The position numbers were made by a program, and so were the translations under genes. This document shows positions 53,423 through 62,591 of a stretch of DNA of 64,000 nt, in pieces. The notes under the pieces were generated by a model. That model was given only the letters and a program-made list of their open reading frames with translations, was not told the origin of the DNA and ran no database searches. This DNA comes from Nocardioides kongjuensis (lineage in GTDB: Bacteria > Actinomycetota > Actinomycetes > Propionibacteriales > Nocardioidaceae), in contig NZ_JACCBF010000001.1 in NCBI RefSeq assembly GCF_013409625.1, positions 2,669,001-2,733,000 on the forward strand, given 5' to 3'. Numbering within the stretch: position 1 is the first letter of the stretch; each line of letters begins with the position of its first letter.

Positions 53423-53660
53423 GCCAGCCCACCGCGAGCCGCAGGTCGGCCACGAGCCCGTCGTACGCCGCCTGCCGCTGGTCGCGTGCACGCAGCACGG
53501 CCGACGGGTGCGTGGTCGCCAGCACCCACGCCGGTGGTGCGTCGACGGGCGGGTCCTCCGGCCACGCGAGCCGCCGCCCGCGGCACTCCTGCACCGCAGC
53601 CCGCAGCCGCGGCAGGGTCGGTCGGTCCGGCACCCACGCCTCGGCTCCCGCTGCTCCCAC
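53412..53660 (-). pseudogene. C-terminal remnant of a UdgX-like uracil-DNA glycosylase
   Basis: The reading frame gives about 82 residues ending ATTHPSAVLRARDQRQAAYD, then GLVADLRLA. The HPSAVLR block and the following helix match the last segment of family 4/UdgX uracil-DNA glycosylases, where the His acts in catalysis. The N-terminal two-thirds (Fe-S Cys and active-site loop) are absent; the aminotransferase gene occupies that place. It reads straight on from the aminotransferase stop without its own clear start. It is probably a deletion remnant. Confidence 0.55.
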
Positions 53661-53678
53661 GAGGGCGCGGTACCCGGC

Positions 53679-55091
53679 TCAGCGGTGCTGCAGTCGGACC
53701 GCCCGCTCGACGACCGCCAGCGCGGCCGGGTAGCCGGCCGGCTCGGGACCGATGAAGGTGAGCCGGAGGTACGGCGCCGCCGGCTCCGCGGGGAACCACT
53801 CGTCGCCCGCGGCCACCCAGACCCCGTCGGCCGCGCTGTCCCGGACGACCTGCGCCGGGTCGGTGCCCTCGGGCAGCCGGGTCCACAGGTGCAGCCCGCC
53901 GGGCGGGACGGTGTCGAGCGCGATCGAGGGTGCGTGCTCGCGGACGGCGCCGACGAGCAGGTCGCGGCGCTCGCGGAGCTGGCCGCGCAGCCGGCGCAGG
54001 TGGGTGCGCCAGCCGGGGTCGCTGACGACCTCGAGCGCCGCCTGCTGGAGCAGCCCGCTGACGTACATCGACTCGGCCGCGCGGTCGCCGAGGATCCGGT
54101 CCCGGGCCGGCCCGCGGGCGTACAGCGCCGCCACCCGGATCGACGGCGAGACGCTCTTGGTCAGCGACCGGAGGTACACGACGTGGCCGGCGTCGTCGCG
54201 GGCCGCGATCGGCCGCACCTCGGCATCGATGCCGAAGTCGTGGGCCCAGTCGTCCTCGACGAGGAAGGCGCCGTGCCGGCGTACGACCTCCAGCACCTCC
54301 TCGCCGCGCTCCACGCTCCAGTGCGCGCCGGTCGGGTTGGCGAAGCTGGGCTGGGCGTAGAACGCGCGGGCGCCGGTCTCCCGGAAGGACCGGTCGACCT
54401 CGGCCGGGTCCGGGCCGTTCGCGTCGCTCGGCACCGGGACCAGCTCGACCCCGGCCTGCCGGGCCGCCTGGATCGCCCCCCAGTACGTCGGTGACTCGAT
54501 GAGCAGCGGCTGGCCGGGCGCGACGAGGGCCCGGAAGATCGAGGCCAGCGCGCTCTGCGACCCCGGCGCCACGATCACGTCGTTCGGCGTCACCGCGCTG
54601 AGGTGAGCGGGCGTCGCGTCGGCCAGCTCGGTGGCGAACCATGCGCGCAGCTCGGGCAGGCCGGCCGCCGGTGGGCGCGCGGTGGCGGCCGCGCCCCGCG
54701 CGGCGCGGCCGAGCGCGGTGCGGACCAGCCGCTCCGGCAGCAGGTCCGGTCCCGGGTACCCGGCGTGCAGCGACAGCGCCTCGGGCGGTGCGGTCTGCAG
54801 CGGGCCGGCCACCTTGGCCAGGTCCGCGCGCGGGCCACGCAGTGCGGCGGTCTGCCAGCCGAAGTCCGGGCCGCGCGCCGGCCGGACCGCGCGGACGAAG
54901 GTGCCGACGCCGGGACGGCTCTCGACGAGGCCCTCCGCCACCAGTCGGCGCAGCGCCTTCTGGACGGTGACCGGGCTGGCGCCGTACTCGCTCACGAGGT
55001 GGCGCGACGACGGCAGCTGCGCGCCCGCGGCGGCGTCCCGGATCCAGGCACGGAGCCCCGCGACGATCCGGGCACTGCTATCGTTGCTCAT
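53679..55091 (-). CDS. MocR-type regulator (GntR HTH plus aminotransferase domain)
   Basis: 470 residues. A GntR winged helix (about 8-68) with LPSSRHLVSEYGASPVTVQK and RPGVGTFV is fused to a fold-type I aminotransferase domain. PLP Lys is near residue 312 in LRSLTKSVSPSIRVAALY. The pocket shows FYAQPSFANPTGAHWSVERG and VEDDWAHDFGIDAEVRP. Such regulators bind PLP plus an amino acid. It is divergent from an EamA transporter, with the two ATG codons sharing bases of one CATG. The usual target is therefore the transporter gene. Confidence 0.88.
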   Translation of the reverse strand: MSNDSSARIVAGLRAWIRDAAAGAQLPSSRHLVSEYGASPVTVQKALRRLVAEGLVESRPGVGTFVRAVRPARGPDFGWQTAALRGPRADLAKVAGPLQTAPPEALSLHAGYPGPDLLPERLVRTALGRAARGAAATARPPAAGLPELRAWFATELADATPAHLSAVTPNDVIVAPGSQSALASIFRALVAPGQPLLIESPTYWGAIQAARQAGVELVPVPSDANGPDPAEVDRSFRETGARAFYAQPSFANPTGAHWSVERGEEVLEVVRRHGAFLVEDDWAHDFGIDAEVRPIAARDDAGHVVYLRSLTKSVSPSIRVAALYARGPARDRILGDRAAESMYVSGLLQQAALEVVSDPGWRTHLRRLRGQLRERRDLLVGAVREHAPSIALDTVPPGGLHLWTRLPEGTDPAQVVRDSAADGVWVAAGDEWFPAEPAAPYLRLTFIGPEPAGYPAALAVVERAVRLQHR

Positions 55092-55138
55092 GTCAGCACA
55101 GAGTAGCGCTATCGTCCCGAGTCGGCACCTGCTATCGG
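55077..55138. promoter_or_regulatory. direct repeats GCTATCGT/G over the divergent MocR/EamA starts
   Basis: GCTATCGT at 55077-55084 and at 55108-55115, and GCTATCGG at 55131-55138. The first two are 31 bp apart, three helical turns, and the third 23 bp further. MocR regulators are known to bind direct repeats. The start codons lie between the first two copies, so binding would overlap translation starts of both genes. Confidence 0.45.
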
Positions 55139-56040
55139 TGGTCCCCGCCGGGCTCGCCTGGGGCCTGGCCGGCGTGGTCGCCTTCTCCTTCACGGTGCCG
55201 CTCACCCGCGTCGCCCTCGGCGGGCTCGACCCGCTGTTCATCGGTGCCGGACGCGCGGTCGTGGCCGCCGCCCTGGCCGCCGGCGCGCTCGCCCTCACCC
55301 GGCAGGCCCTCCCCCGCGGTCGTCAGTGGCTGCGCCTGGCGATCGTCGCCGGCGGTGTCGTCGCCGGGTTCCCGCTGCTGACGTCGTACGCGCTGACCGA
55401 GGTGCCGGCCAGCCACGGCGCGGTCGTGATCGCGATGCTGCCCGCCGCCACCGCCGTGATCGCGGTGCTGCGCACCGGCGAGCGTCCGGTCCGCGCGTTC
55501 TGGGCGTTCGCCGCACTCGGCGCACTCGCCGCGGTCGGCTTCGCCGCGCTGCAGGGCGGCACCGGGGGCCACCTCCAGCGGGCCGACGTGCTGCTGGTGC
55601 TGGGCGTCGTCGCCTGCGCGATCGGGTACGCCGAGGGCGGCGTGATCTCCCGTGAGCTCGGCTCGTGGCAGACCATCTCCTGGGCGCTGGTGCTCGCCGC
55701 GCCGGTGATGCTGGCGCTGACCGGAGCCAGCGTCGCCACGCACCCGCCGGCGGCGACCGCGACGCAGTGGCTGTGCTTCGCCTACCTGGCGTGCATCAGC
55801 ATGTTCCTCGGCTTCTTCGCCTGGTACCGCGGCCTCGCGATCGGGCCGATGGCGCAGGTCAGCCAGGTCCAGCTCGCCCAACCGGTCCTGTCGATCACCT
55901 GGGCGGGCCTGCTGCTCGGCGAGCAGATCACCTGGCTGACCGTCGTCGGCGGCCTGGCCGTCGTGGCGTGTGCCGCCGGCGCCAGCTCTGCCCGCGCTAG
56001 CTCTTCCCGCGCCCGTACAGGCCGCGCACGACCTTCGTGA
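55090..56040 (+). CDS. EamA-family (DMT) transporter
   Basis: 316 residues with ten helices in two five-helix EamA repeats. The first contains GLAWGLAGVVAFSFTVPLTR, ALTEVPASHGAVVIAMLPAA and FAALGALAAVGFAAL. The second has LQRADVLLVLGVVACAIGYA, SMFLGFFAWYRGLA and QVQLAQPVLSITWAGLLLGE. The family exports or imports amino acids and metabolites. ATG 55090 is likely; the GTG at 55138 would drop 16 residues. The C-terminus overlaps the aldehyde dehydrogenase gene by 44 bp. Likely controlled by the MocR protein. Confidence 0.85.
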   Translation: MSAQSSAIVPSRHLLSVVPAGLAWGLAGVVAFSFTVPLTRVALGGLDPLFIGAGRAVVAAALAAGALALTRQALPRGRQWLRLAIVAGGVVAGFPLLTSYALTEVPASHGAVVIAMLPAATAVIAVLRTGERPVRAFWAFAALGALAAVGFAALQGGTGGHLQRADVLLVLGVVACAIGYAEGGVISRELGSWQTISWALVLAAPVMLALTGASVATHPPAATATQWLCFAYLACISMFLGFFAWYRGLAIGPMAQVSQVQLAQPVLSITWAGLLLGEQITWLTVVGGLAVVACAAGASSARASSSRARTGRARPS

Positions 56041-57472
56041 GCTGCTGCTCCTCCTTCGCCGTGCGGCGGAAGGTGGTCAGCGCGATCGCCGGCTTGAACC
56101 GCTGACGGGCGATCGCGTGCGGGTAGGTGAACTCGCGCAGACCGTCGGGGCCGTGGATCCGGCCGAAGCCCGAGTCGCCGACGCCGCCGAACGGCAGGGT
56201 CGGGATGCCGGCGAACGAGATGACCCCGTTGATCGCGGTCATGCCGGCGCGCAGCCGCTGCGCGATCTCCATGCCCTGGCTCTTCGAGAACACGGTCGAG
56301 CCGAGGGCGTAGCGGGTGCCGTTGGCCCGCTCGATCGCCTCGTCCATGCTCGTGACCCGCGACACGGTGACGGTCGGGCCGAAGGTCTCCTCCTGCACCG
56401 CCGCCGAGTCCTCGGGCACGTCGACCAGCACGGTCGGCTGCACGAACCGGGCGCCCTCCGGGACCGGGCCGCCGACCAGGGCGCGGCCGCCGCGGGCCAG
56501 CGCGTCGTCGACGTGGCGGCGGATGATGTCGACCTGGGAGGGCATGGTGATCGGGCCGACCTGGCCGCCCGGCCGGGCCTCCAGCTTGCGAGCCTGCGTG
56601 ACGAGCTCGTCGAGGAACTGGTCGTAGACGCGGTCGTGGACGTAGACCCGCTCGACGCCGGCGCAGGTCTGGCCGGCGTTGGCGGCCGCACCCCACAGCG
56701 CCGCCTCGGCCGCCTCGGCGACGTCGGCGTCCTCCGCGACGATCAGCGCGTCCTTGCCGCCGGCCTCGATCACGACGGGCGTGAGCGACTCGGCGCAGGC
56801 CGCCATCACCCGCTTGCCGGTCGCGGTCGAGCCGGTGAACGCGACCTTGTCGACACCTGCCGTGGTGAGCGCGGCGCCGGTCTCGCCGTACCCGGTGACG
56901 ACCTGGAGCACCGGCCGGCCGACGGCCTCGAGGAAGGTCGCGGCGAGCCACTCGCCGACGCCGGGGGTGTACTCCGAGGGCTTGAAGACGACCGCGTTGC
57001 CGGCGGCGAGGGCGTAGGCGATCGAGCCCATCGGGGTGAAGACGGGGTAGTTCCACGGGCCGATGACGCCGACCACGCCGAGCGGGCGGTACTCCACGCT
57101 CGCGGCCTGGTTGACCATCAGCAGGCCGGGCGAGACGCTGCGCCGCTTGAGGACCTTCTCGGCGTGGCTCGCGGCCCACGCGAGGTGGTCGATCGCGAGC
57201 GCGGTCTCGAGGAGTGCGTCGCCGTCGGGCTTGCCGGTCTCGCGCGCCATCAGCGCGGCCAGCTCCTCCATCCGCCGCGCGATCACCTTGCGCCAGCGGA
57301 CCAGCGCCTTCTTGCGGCCGTCGAAGCCGAGGGCCTGCCACCACTCGGACTGCTTGCGGGCGGTGGCCACCGCGGCGCGGACGTCGTCGGCGGTGTGGAT
57401 CGGGTGGGTGCCGACGACCGCGCCGGTGGCGGGGTCGAGCGAGGTGAAGGTGGCTGCGGCGTCGATGGTCAC
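55997..57472 (-). CDS. NAD(P)-dependent aldehyde dehydrogenase
   Basis: 491 residues. The catalytic Cys270 is in NAGQTCAGVERVY and the general base Glu236 in VVIEAGGKDALIV (usually ELGGK, here EAGGK). Cofactor binding: VVGVIGPWNYPVFTPMGSIA with the catalytic Asn, and VAFTGSTATGKRVM. This pattern resembles succinic-semialdehyde or fatty-aldehyde dehydrogenases; the exact aldehyde is uncertain. GTG 57472 is seven bases after a leftward TAGGTT (leaderless). The last 44 bp overlap the EamA gene. Confidence 0.92.
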   Translation of the reverse strand: MTIDAAATFTSLDPATGAVVGTHPIHTADDVRAAVATARKQSEWWQALGFDGRKKALVRWRKVIARRMEELAALMARETGKPDGDALLETALAIDHLAWAASHAEKVLKRRSVSPGLLMVNQAASVEYRPLGVVGVIGPWNYPVFTPMGSIAYALAAGNAVVFKPSEYTPGVGEWLAATFLEAVGRPVLQVVTGYGETGAALTTAGVDKVAFTGSTATGKRVMAACAESLTPVVIEAGGKDALIVAEDADVAEAAEAALWGAAANAGQTCAGVERVYVHDRVYDQFLDELVTQARKLEARPGGQVGPITMPSQVDIIRRHVDDALARGGRALVGGPVPEGARFVQPTVLVDVPEDSAAVQEETFGPTVTVSRVTSMDEAIERANGTRYALGSTVFSKSQGMEIAQRLRAGMTAINGVISFAGIPTLPFGGVGDSGFGRIHGPDGLREFTYPHAIARQRFKPAIALTTFRRTAKEEQQLTKVVRGLYGRGKS

Positions 57473-57493
57473 GCCCCGAAACCTACTCGCGAG

Positions 57494-58387
57494 TCAGTTC
57501 GAGCGGAATGGCGTCAGGAACAAGACAATCAGCACCAGATGGGCGGCAATCACAATGCCAGCGATGACAATCGCCGCCACGGGCCGGCGCCGGGCGATCC
57601 ACTCGGCCGCCTGGTAGGCCAGCGTGATCAGGCCGAGCGCCACCGTGACGTGGAGCAGCACCGCGAGCGCGATCCCGGAGACGACGCCCGCGACCGCGAA
57701 CCTCCCCCAGGTCAGCCCGAGCAGCAGCGGTACGACGACTGCCCCCGCCAGCCCGCCGACCAGCTCCATCACGAACGACCGGTCCCCCATCCACGGCACC
57801 TCGTCGATGACGTCGAACAGGTCGAGGGTCGCCAGCACGCCGAGCACCACGATGATCGCGACGCTCGCTGCCGCGGCCACCCTGTAGCGCAGGTGGGTCG
57901 CCCGGGTCCAGGACGCGGACCCGTGCCAGATCGTCGAGAGGGTGATCGCCGACCACACCAGCCAGCTGCGCACGGGACCGGTGTCGGTGTCGCGCATCGC
58001 CGCACGGAACACCCGGTCCGCGGCGACCCGGTCGAGCACGCGGCCCTCGACGGAGAGGTACGTCGGCGCCTCGTCGGGTGCGTGCACCAGGCCGTCGTGG
58101 ATCAGCGCGGGCGGGAGGTGGCGCCCGGTGCGCGGCACCAGCCAGGTGAAGATCGTCGGCACCGAGGTCAGGTCGGTCTCGAAGGTGCCGAGGTCGGCGG
58201 GGACCAGCAGGTCGCCGTACTCGCGGTCGCGGTAGGCGATGCGGTGCAGCATCCGGAACCGCTCGGTGCGCCGGTGGACGTCACCGGCCTCGACCCGCTC
58301 GAGCACGATCCTCGGCGGGTCCGCGGAGCCCTCGTCGTGGAACCGCTCGGGCTCCGGTCGCACCGGTCGCCACGGACTCAGCTGCAT
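57494..58387 (-). CDS. DUF1353 protein with C-terminal membrane helices
   Basis: 297 residues. The N-terminal half holds the DUF1353 signature: LGTFETDLTSVPTIFTWLVP and ALIHDGLVHAPD, a phage-like peptidase-shaped motif of unknown activity. The C-terminal half (after about 160) has four hydrophobic helices, ending IAGIVIAAHLVLIVLFL. DUF1353 is most known from phages, where it is a soluble domain, so the membrane-fused form is unusual. It overlaps the matrixin stop by 10 bp. Confidence 0.78.
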   Translation of the reverse strand: MQLSPWRPVRPEPERFHDEGSADPPRIVLERVEAGDVHRRTERFRMLHRIAYRDREYGDLLVPADLGTFETDLTSVPTIFTWLVPRTGRHLPPALIHDGLVHAPDEAPTYLSVEGRVLDRVAADRVFRAAMRDTDTGPVRSWLVWSAITLSTIWHGSASWTRATHLRYRVAAAASVAIIVVLGVLATLDLFDVIDEVPWMGDRSFVMELVGGLAGAVVVPLLLGLTWGRFAVAGVVSGIALAVLLHVTVALGLITLAYQAAEWIARRRPVAAIVIAGIVIAAHLVLIVLFLTPFRSN

Positions 58388-59010
58388 GACTGCGTCCCCT
58401 TCCCGAGACGGACCAGCCCTTCACGATCACCGCGACCGTAGTCCAGCCGGCCGGTCGTGGTCCGGTACATGAGCTCGGCCCGCGAGTCGACGTGGTCGAG
58501 GCCGACCAGGTGGCCGAGCTCGTGGAGCAGGATGGCCCGTCCCTCCTCACCGAGACCGATCCGGTCGAACACCTCGACGTCGAGGACGATCTGGCCGCTC
58601 ACGAACCACTCCCGGCTGGCGTACCTCTTGATCGCGGCGCGGGTGACCCCGGCGACCTTGCCGGCCAGCTCGTCGACCTCGTCGGCGGCGGCCCAGGAGA
58701 TCGCCACGTCGAACGGCTGCCCGACCGGCTCGCGGCGGAACCGCAGACCGGTGAGCGCGGAGACGTGCTCGACGGCCTCGTCGACGAAGGCCAGCGCCTC
58801 ACCCTCCCCACCGAGCAGCCGTGAGGTGTGGACCTGGTAGACGATCGGGACGCAGGGCTCCCAGGTCACCGGTGCGCCCGGCTCCCCCGCCTGGGTCTCG
58901 GTGAACGCGAACTCCGGATCGGGCGGGCCGGCGACGCGGCCGGCCGTCACCGCGACCGCGAACACGACGATGCTGAGGGCGAGGACGAGGCCCCAGGCCC
59001 GACGCGTCAC
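58378..59010 (-). CDS. matrixin-like zinc metalloprotease, membrane-anchored
   Basis: 210 residues. An N-terminal hydrophobic segment (about 7-25) is a signal anchor. The zinc motif [11 protein letters not shown] gives His163, His167 and His173 with catalytic Glu164. The Met-turn is in ELMYRT (Met181). This is the minimal metzincin domain with no propeptide switch visible, so its activity may be controlled otherwise. It belongs to the operon with DUF1353 and DUF255. GTG 59010 overlaps the DUF255 stop. Confidence 0.87.
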   Translation of the reverse strand: MTRRAWGLVLALSIVVFAVAVTAGRVAGPPDPEFAFTETQAGEPGAPVTWEPCVPIVYQVHTSRLLGGEGEALAFVDEAVEHVSALTGLRFRREPVGQPFDVAISWAAADEVDELAGKVAGVTRAAIKRYASREWFVSGQIVLDVEVFDRIGLGEEGRAILLHELGHLVGLDHVDSRAELMYRTTTGRLDYGRGDREGLVRLGKGTQSCS

Positions 59011-61019
59011 CCGATGCCGTCCGGCTCCGTGACCGGCCGCTCGCACACGAAGCCGCGACAGACGTACGCCGCCGGCCGGCCGTCGACGGGGGTCCGTCCG
59101 ACCAGCAGCGGGATCACCGCGTCCTCGGTGCTGCCCTCGGTGCTGCCCTCGGTGCTGTCTGTCGCGACCACCACCGCACCCGGCAGGGTGAGCGCCTTGG
59201 CGACGAGGGCGTCGCGGGCCTCGCCCGCGGGGCCGACGACGGCCACCTCGAGGGGGCCGTCGGGCATGGTCACCGCGGCGGCCAGCGACCAGCCGGCGAA
59301 CCGCGGTGCCTTGTCGGCGAGCACGCTGACGGTCGCCAGCGCGCGCTCCGCAGCGTCGCGGTAGCGGCCCTCACCGGTCAGCGCGTGCGCCTCCACCAGC
59401 GCGTGGACCAGGCTGCTGAGCCCGCTCGGGCTGGCGTTGTCGCCGGGGTCGCGCGGCCGGGCGACGAGGACCTCCGCGTCGGCGCTGGTGTCGAAGAAGC
59501 CCCCGTCCGGAGCCGCGAAGCCCTCCAGCGCGGTGTCGAGGAGCCGGGTCGCCGAGCGCAGCCAGCGTGCGTCGGCCGTCGCCTGGGCGAGGGCGAGGAA
59601 GCCGGACGCCACGCACCCGTAGTCCTCGAGCACGCCGGCGTGCGCACCGGCCACACCGTCGCGGGAGACCCGCAGGATCCGGCCGTCCTCGACGTGGAGC
59701 CGCTCGAGCAGCTCTCCGGTCTCGACGGCCGCCTCGAGGTGGTCCGGGCGGCCGAGCCGGCGCCCCGCGTCGACCAGCCCGCTGATGGCGAGCCCGTTCC
59801 ACGCGGCGACCACCTTGTCGTCGCGCGCCGGGCGCGGGCGCTGCTCGCGGGCGGCGAGCAGGCGGCGTCGTACGTCGGCCAGGCGCGCCCGGTCCGCCTC
59901 GTCTGCCGGGTGGTGGCGCAGCTGCAGCGTCGACATCCCGTGCTCGAAGGTGCCGTCCTCGGTGACGTTGAAGAGCTCCGCCGCCCAGGCCCCGTCGGTC
60001 GCCCCGAGCACGGCCGTGAGCTGCGCGGGGGTCCAGGCGTAGAACAGCCCCTCCTCCGCGTGCCCGCCCGGCTCGGCCGGGCTGTCCGCGTCGAGCGCCG
60101 AGGCGAACCCGCCCTGCGCCGTCCGCAGCTCGCGGAGCATGAAGTCCGCGGTCTCGGTGGCGATCCGGTCGCCCAGCTCGCTGCCCAGCCGGGCGTAGAG
60201 CCCCAGCAGCTGGGCGTTGTCGTAGAGCATCTTCTCGAAGTGCGGCACCACCCAGGCGCGGTCGACGGCGTAGCGCGCGAACCCGCCCCCCACCTGGTCG
60301 TACATCCCGCTGCCCGCCATCGCCGCGACCGTGCGCGCCAGCATGTGTCGCGCCTGCTGCTCCGCGTCGCCCCGGTAGCGGCGCAGGAACTCCAGCACCA
60401 TCGTCGGCGGGAACTTCGGCGCACCCCCGAACCCGCCCGCCATCGCGTCGTACTCCTGCGCCAGGGTCGCCACCGCCGAGTCGATGCGCTCCCTCGTCAG
60501 TGCGTACGCCGGCATGGCGGCGTCCTTGCGGAGGTGCTCGGCCACGCTGGCCGCGGTGCGTCGTACGTCGTCGCCCCGGTCGACCCAGGCCCCGCTGAGC
60601 GCCTGCAGCACCTGCGTGAACGACGGCGACCCGTGCCGCGGCTGGTCCGGCAGGTAGGTGCCCGCGAAGAACGGCGCCCCCTCGTGGTCCATCACCACCG
60701 TCATCGGCCACCCGCCCTGCCCGGTCATCGCGGTGGTCGCCTGCATGTAGACCGCGTCCACGTCCGGCCGCTCCTCGCGGTCGACCTTGATGCTGACGAA
60801 GTGCTTGTTGAGGTAGTCCGCCGTCGCCTGGTCCTCGAACGACTCGTGGGCCATCACGTGGCACCAGTGGCAGGCGGCATACCCGACGGACAGCAGGATC
60901 GGGACGTTGCGGCGCTTCGCCTCGTCGAACGCCTCAGGCCCCCACTCCCACCAATCCACCGGATTCTCGGCATGTTGGAGCAGATAGGGGCTCGTCGCGG
61001 CGGCGAGTCGGTTGGCCAT
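59007..61019 (-). CDS. DUF255 thioredoxin-fold protein (YyaL / spermatogenesis-associated 20 type)
   Basis: 670 residues. The N-terminal thioredoxin-like domain has [18 protein letters not shown] and [13 protein letters not shown], with Cys50-x-x-Cys53. A long alpha/alpha-barrel follows ([37 protein letters not shown]), like N-acylglucosamine epimerases. Enzymatic role unproven. A 12-bp tandem repeat (59124-59157) adds S-T-E-G units near residue 620. It is the last native gene before the island. ATG 61019 is supported by GAGG; the upstream 120 bp belong to the island edge. Confidence 0.92.
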   Translation of the reverse strand: MANRLAAATSPYLLQHAENPVDWWEWGPEAFDEAKRRNVPILLSVGYAACHWCHVMAHESFEDQATADYLNKHFVSIKVDREERPDVDAVYMQATTAMTGQGGWPMTVVMDHEGAPFFAGTYLPDQPRHGSPSFTQVLQALSGAWVDRGDDVRRTAASVAEHLRKDAAMPAYALTRERIDSAVATLAQEYDAMAGGFGGAPKFPPTMVLEFLRRYRGDAEQQARHMLARTVAAMAGSGMYDQVGGGFARYAVDRAWVVPHFEKMLYDNAQLLGLYARLGSELGDRIATETADFMLRELRTAQGGFASALDADSPAEPGGHAEEGLFYAWTPAQLTAVLGATDGAWAAELFNVTEDGTFEHGMSTLQLRHHPADEADRARLADVRRRLLAAREQRPRPARDDKVVAAWNGLAISGLVDAGRRLGRPDHLEAAVETGELLERLHVEDGRILRVSRDGVAGAHAGVLEDYGCVASGFLALAQATADARWLRSATRLLDTALEGFAAPDGGFFDTSADAEVLVARPRDPGDNASPSGLSSLVHALVEAHALTGEGRYRDAAERALATVSVLADKAPRFAGWSLAAAVTMPDGPLEVAVVGPAGEARDALVAKALTLPGAVVVATDSTEGSTEGSTEDAVIPLLVGRTPVDGRPAAYVCRGFVCERPVTEPDGIG
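59124..59157 (-). repeat. 12-bp tandem repeat inside the DUF255 gene
   Basis: CTCGGTGCTGCC is repeated almost three times, encoding Ser-Thr-Glu-Gly. It sits in a surface loop and can vary in copy number without frameshift. Confidence 0.8.
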
Positions 61020-61062
61020 CGGGGTACCTCATTAGCGGCGTCAGGCGTACCATCAGAGGGCG

Positions 61063-61088
61063 AGTGATACACGAAAGTGATACACGAA
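61063..61088. repeat. two tandem 13-bp repeats before the integrase
   Basis: AGTGATACACGAA is repeated exactly at 61063-61075 and 61076-61088, 50 bp upstream of the integrase start. The sequence is AT-richer than the surroundings. Such short direct repeats often bind an integrase N-terminal domain or an excisionase, so this may be part of the attachment site. No tRNA is present. Confidence 0.55.
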
Positions 61089-61138
61089 AAACTTCTCGGG
61101 CTTGCAGTACCCGACCAGCCTAGGAGGCGGTCGAACCA

Positions 61139-62542
61139 GTGGCACGGACCAACAGGCGGCTCCTGCTCCAGGGCAGGGAGCGCACCGACGGCGGCGCCAA
61201 GCGCCCCTGGCGGGTGCGCCTCTACGCACCCGAGCCGGGCGGCAGCAAGTACCAGGTGATGTTCCGAGCGCCGGCCGGCGAGGGAGATCCCTGGAAGCGC
61301 GTGCTGCGACGCGCCTCCTCTGAGGAGGAGGCGCGCAAGATCTTCAGTCAGGCCGAGACCGCGCTCGACACCGCGCAGCCGACTCCCGTCGGCGCCGACG
61401 TCCGTGCAGCGCGGACGATCCGGATGCTCGGCGAGGAGTACCTCAAGGACTCGATCGAGCGCGGCAAGCAGCCCCGGACCATGGAGCAGCGGATCTCGCG
61501 GCTGAACGCGCACATCCTCCCGACCATCGGCGACGTCCCTGTGACGAAGTGGCGCGTCGAGCACAGCCGGGCGGTGATGGAGAAGGGCGGCAAGACCCTC
61601 TTCTCTCAGCGCGGCCGCGAGGACCTGCGGGGCCAGCTCTCCGCGCTGCGCAAGCTCGCCTGGCGCTTGGGCTGGCTCGACCGCTCGGTCGATCCGCTCG
61701 ACGGACTGGAGATCGGCCGAGCCAACGTCCTCCATGGAGCGACTGCGCAGTACGTCGACCCGCGCCTGCGCCCCGAAACCCGGCAGGTCCGCGCGATGGC
61801 GGCTGCTGCCGACAAGCTCTGCGGGCCCGAGGGCACCGACCCGCTGATGACCCGCCTGCCGCTGTTCGGCACGAAGATCCGTGTGGCCGGATTCGGCGGC
61901 CTGCGCCTCGGCGAGCAGAATGCCCTTCGCGCGATCGACGTCTTCTTCGACCTCGGCTACGTCCACGTCAACGGCGCGTGGATCACCCCGCGCGGGGCGC
62001 CCGGCTTCCGCGGCCCGGTGAAGAACCATTCGCTCCACGAGGTCCCGCTCCCCCGCTCGCTCATGCGCGGCGAACTTCTCCCCCGCGTCGCCGTTCTCCT
62101 GGGTCTGCCAGCAGACGCGGCGATGCAGCGCGTGCTCAACGCACAGGAGGAGGAGCGTCAGCGCCGCGCATCCTTGGCCCTACGGGAGAAGGACCGCAAC
62201 CTCGCCTGGTGGAACTACCCAGTCCCGCCCGAGGAGGAGCAGTGGCTCTTCGTCGACACCGTGACCGGTGTGCCGGTGAAGCCCGAGATGCACAACGAGC
62301 GCTGGCACCGCGTCCGCCGCTGGGTCGATGAGAACGATCCCGACAACGCCTGGCCCAAGACGATCGTCTACCGCAACCTCCGCCACCACGCCGCCACCAA
62401 GTGGTTCCACGACGAGCTCGGCGAGCCCTGGGAGGTGGTCGCCCAGTACCTCGGCGACAAACTCACCACCGTGCTCAACCACTATGTCCGTGCCGGCGAA
62501 GACGCATTGCGAGCTTCCGTCAGCAAGCTTGCCGACCGATAG
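61139..62542 (+). CDS. tyrosine recombinase (integrase) of a genomic island
   Basis: 467 residues. After a non-standard N-terminus (about 1-70), a SAM-like core-binding domain spans about 90-190, and the catalytic domain follows. The first active Arg is Arg256 in GGLRLGEQN. RNLRHHAATKW supplies the second Arg, but the usual His three residues before it is Arg here. LGDKLTTVLNHYV has Tyr449 as nucleophile, and the common GH before it is GD. Other positions are intact. The GTG start has AGGAGG at ten bases. Adjacent repeats and foreign-looking DNA downstream mark an integrated element. Confidence 0.85.
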   Translation: MARTNRRLLLQGRERTDGGAKRPWRVRLYAPEPGGSKYQVMFRAPAGEGDPWKRVLRRASSEEEARKIFSQAETALDTAQPTPVGADVRAARTIRMLGEEYLKDSIERGKQPRTMEQRISRLNAHILPTIGDVPVTKWRVEHSRAVMEKGGKTLFSQRGREDLRGQLSALRKLAWRLGWLDRSVDPLDGLEIGRANVLHGATAQYVDPRLRPETRQVRAMAAAADKLCGPEGTDPLMTRLPLFGTKIRVAGFGGLRLGEQNALRAIDVFFDLGYVHVNGAWITPRGAPGFRGPVKNHSLHEVPLPRSLMRGELLPRVAVLLGLPADAAMQRVLNAQEEERQRRASLALREKDRNLAWWNYPVPPEEEQWLFVDTVTGVPVKPEMHNERWHRVRRWVDENDPDNAWPKTIVYRNLRHHAATKWFHDELGEPWEVVAQYLGDKLTTVLNHYVRAGEDALRASVSKLADR

Positions 62543-62591
62543 CCGGGACGGGAACGGCAGGTGAGACCCACGGAATGCAAATGGCCTGAGC

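Noticed and set aside
61020..61138. tRNA gene as island attachment site
   Set aside because: No cloverleaf or CCA-adjacent acceptor stem can be folded here or in the last 600 bases.
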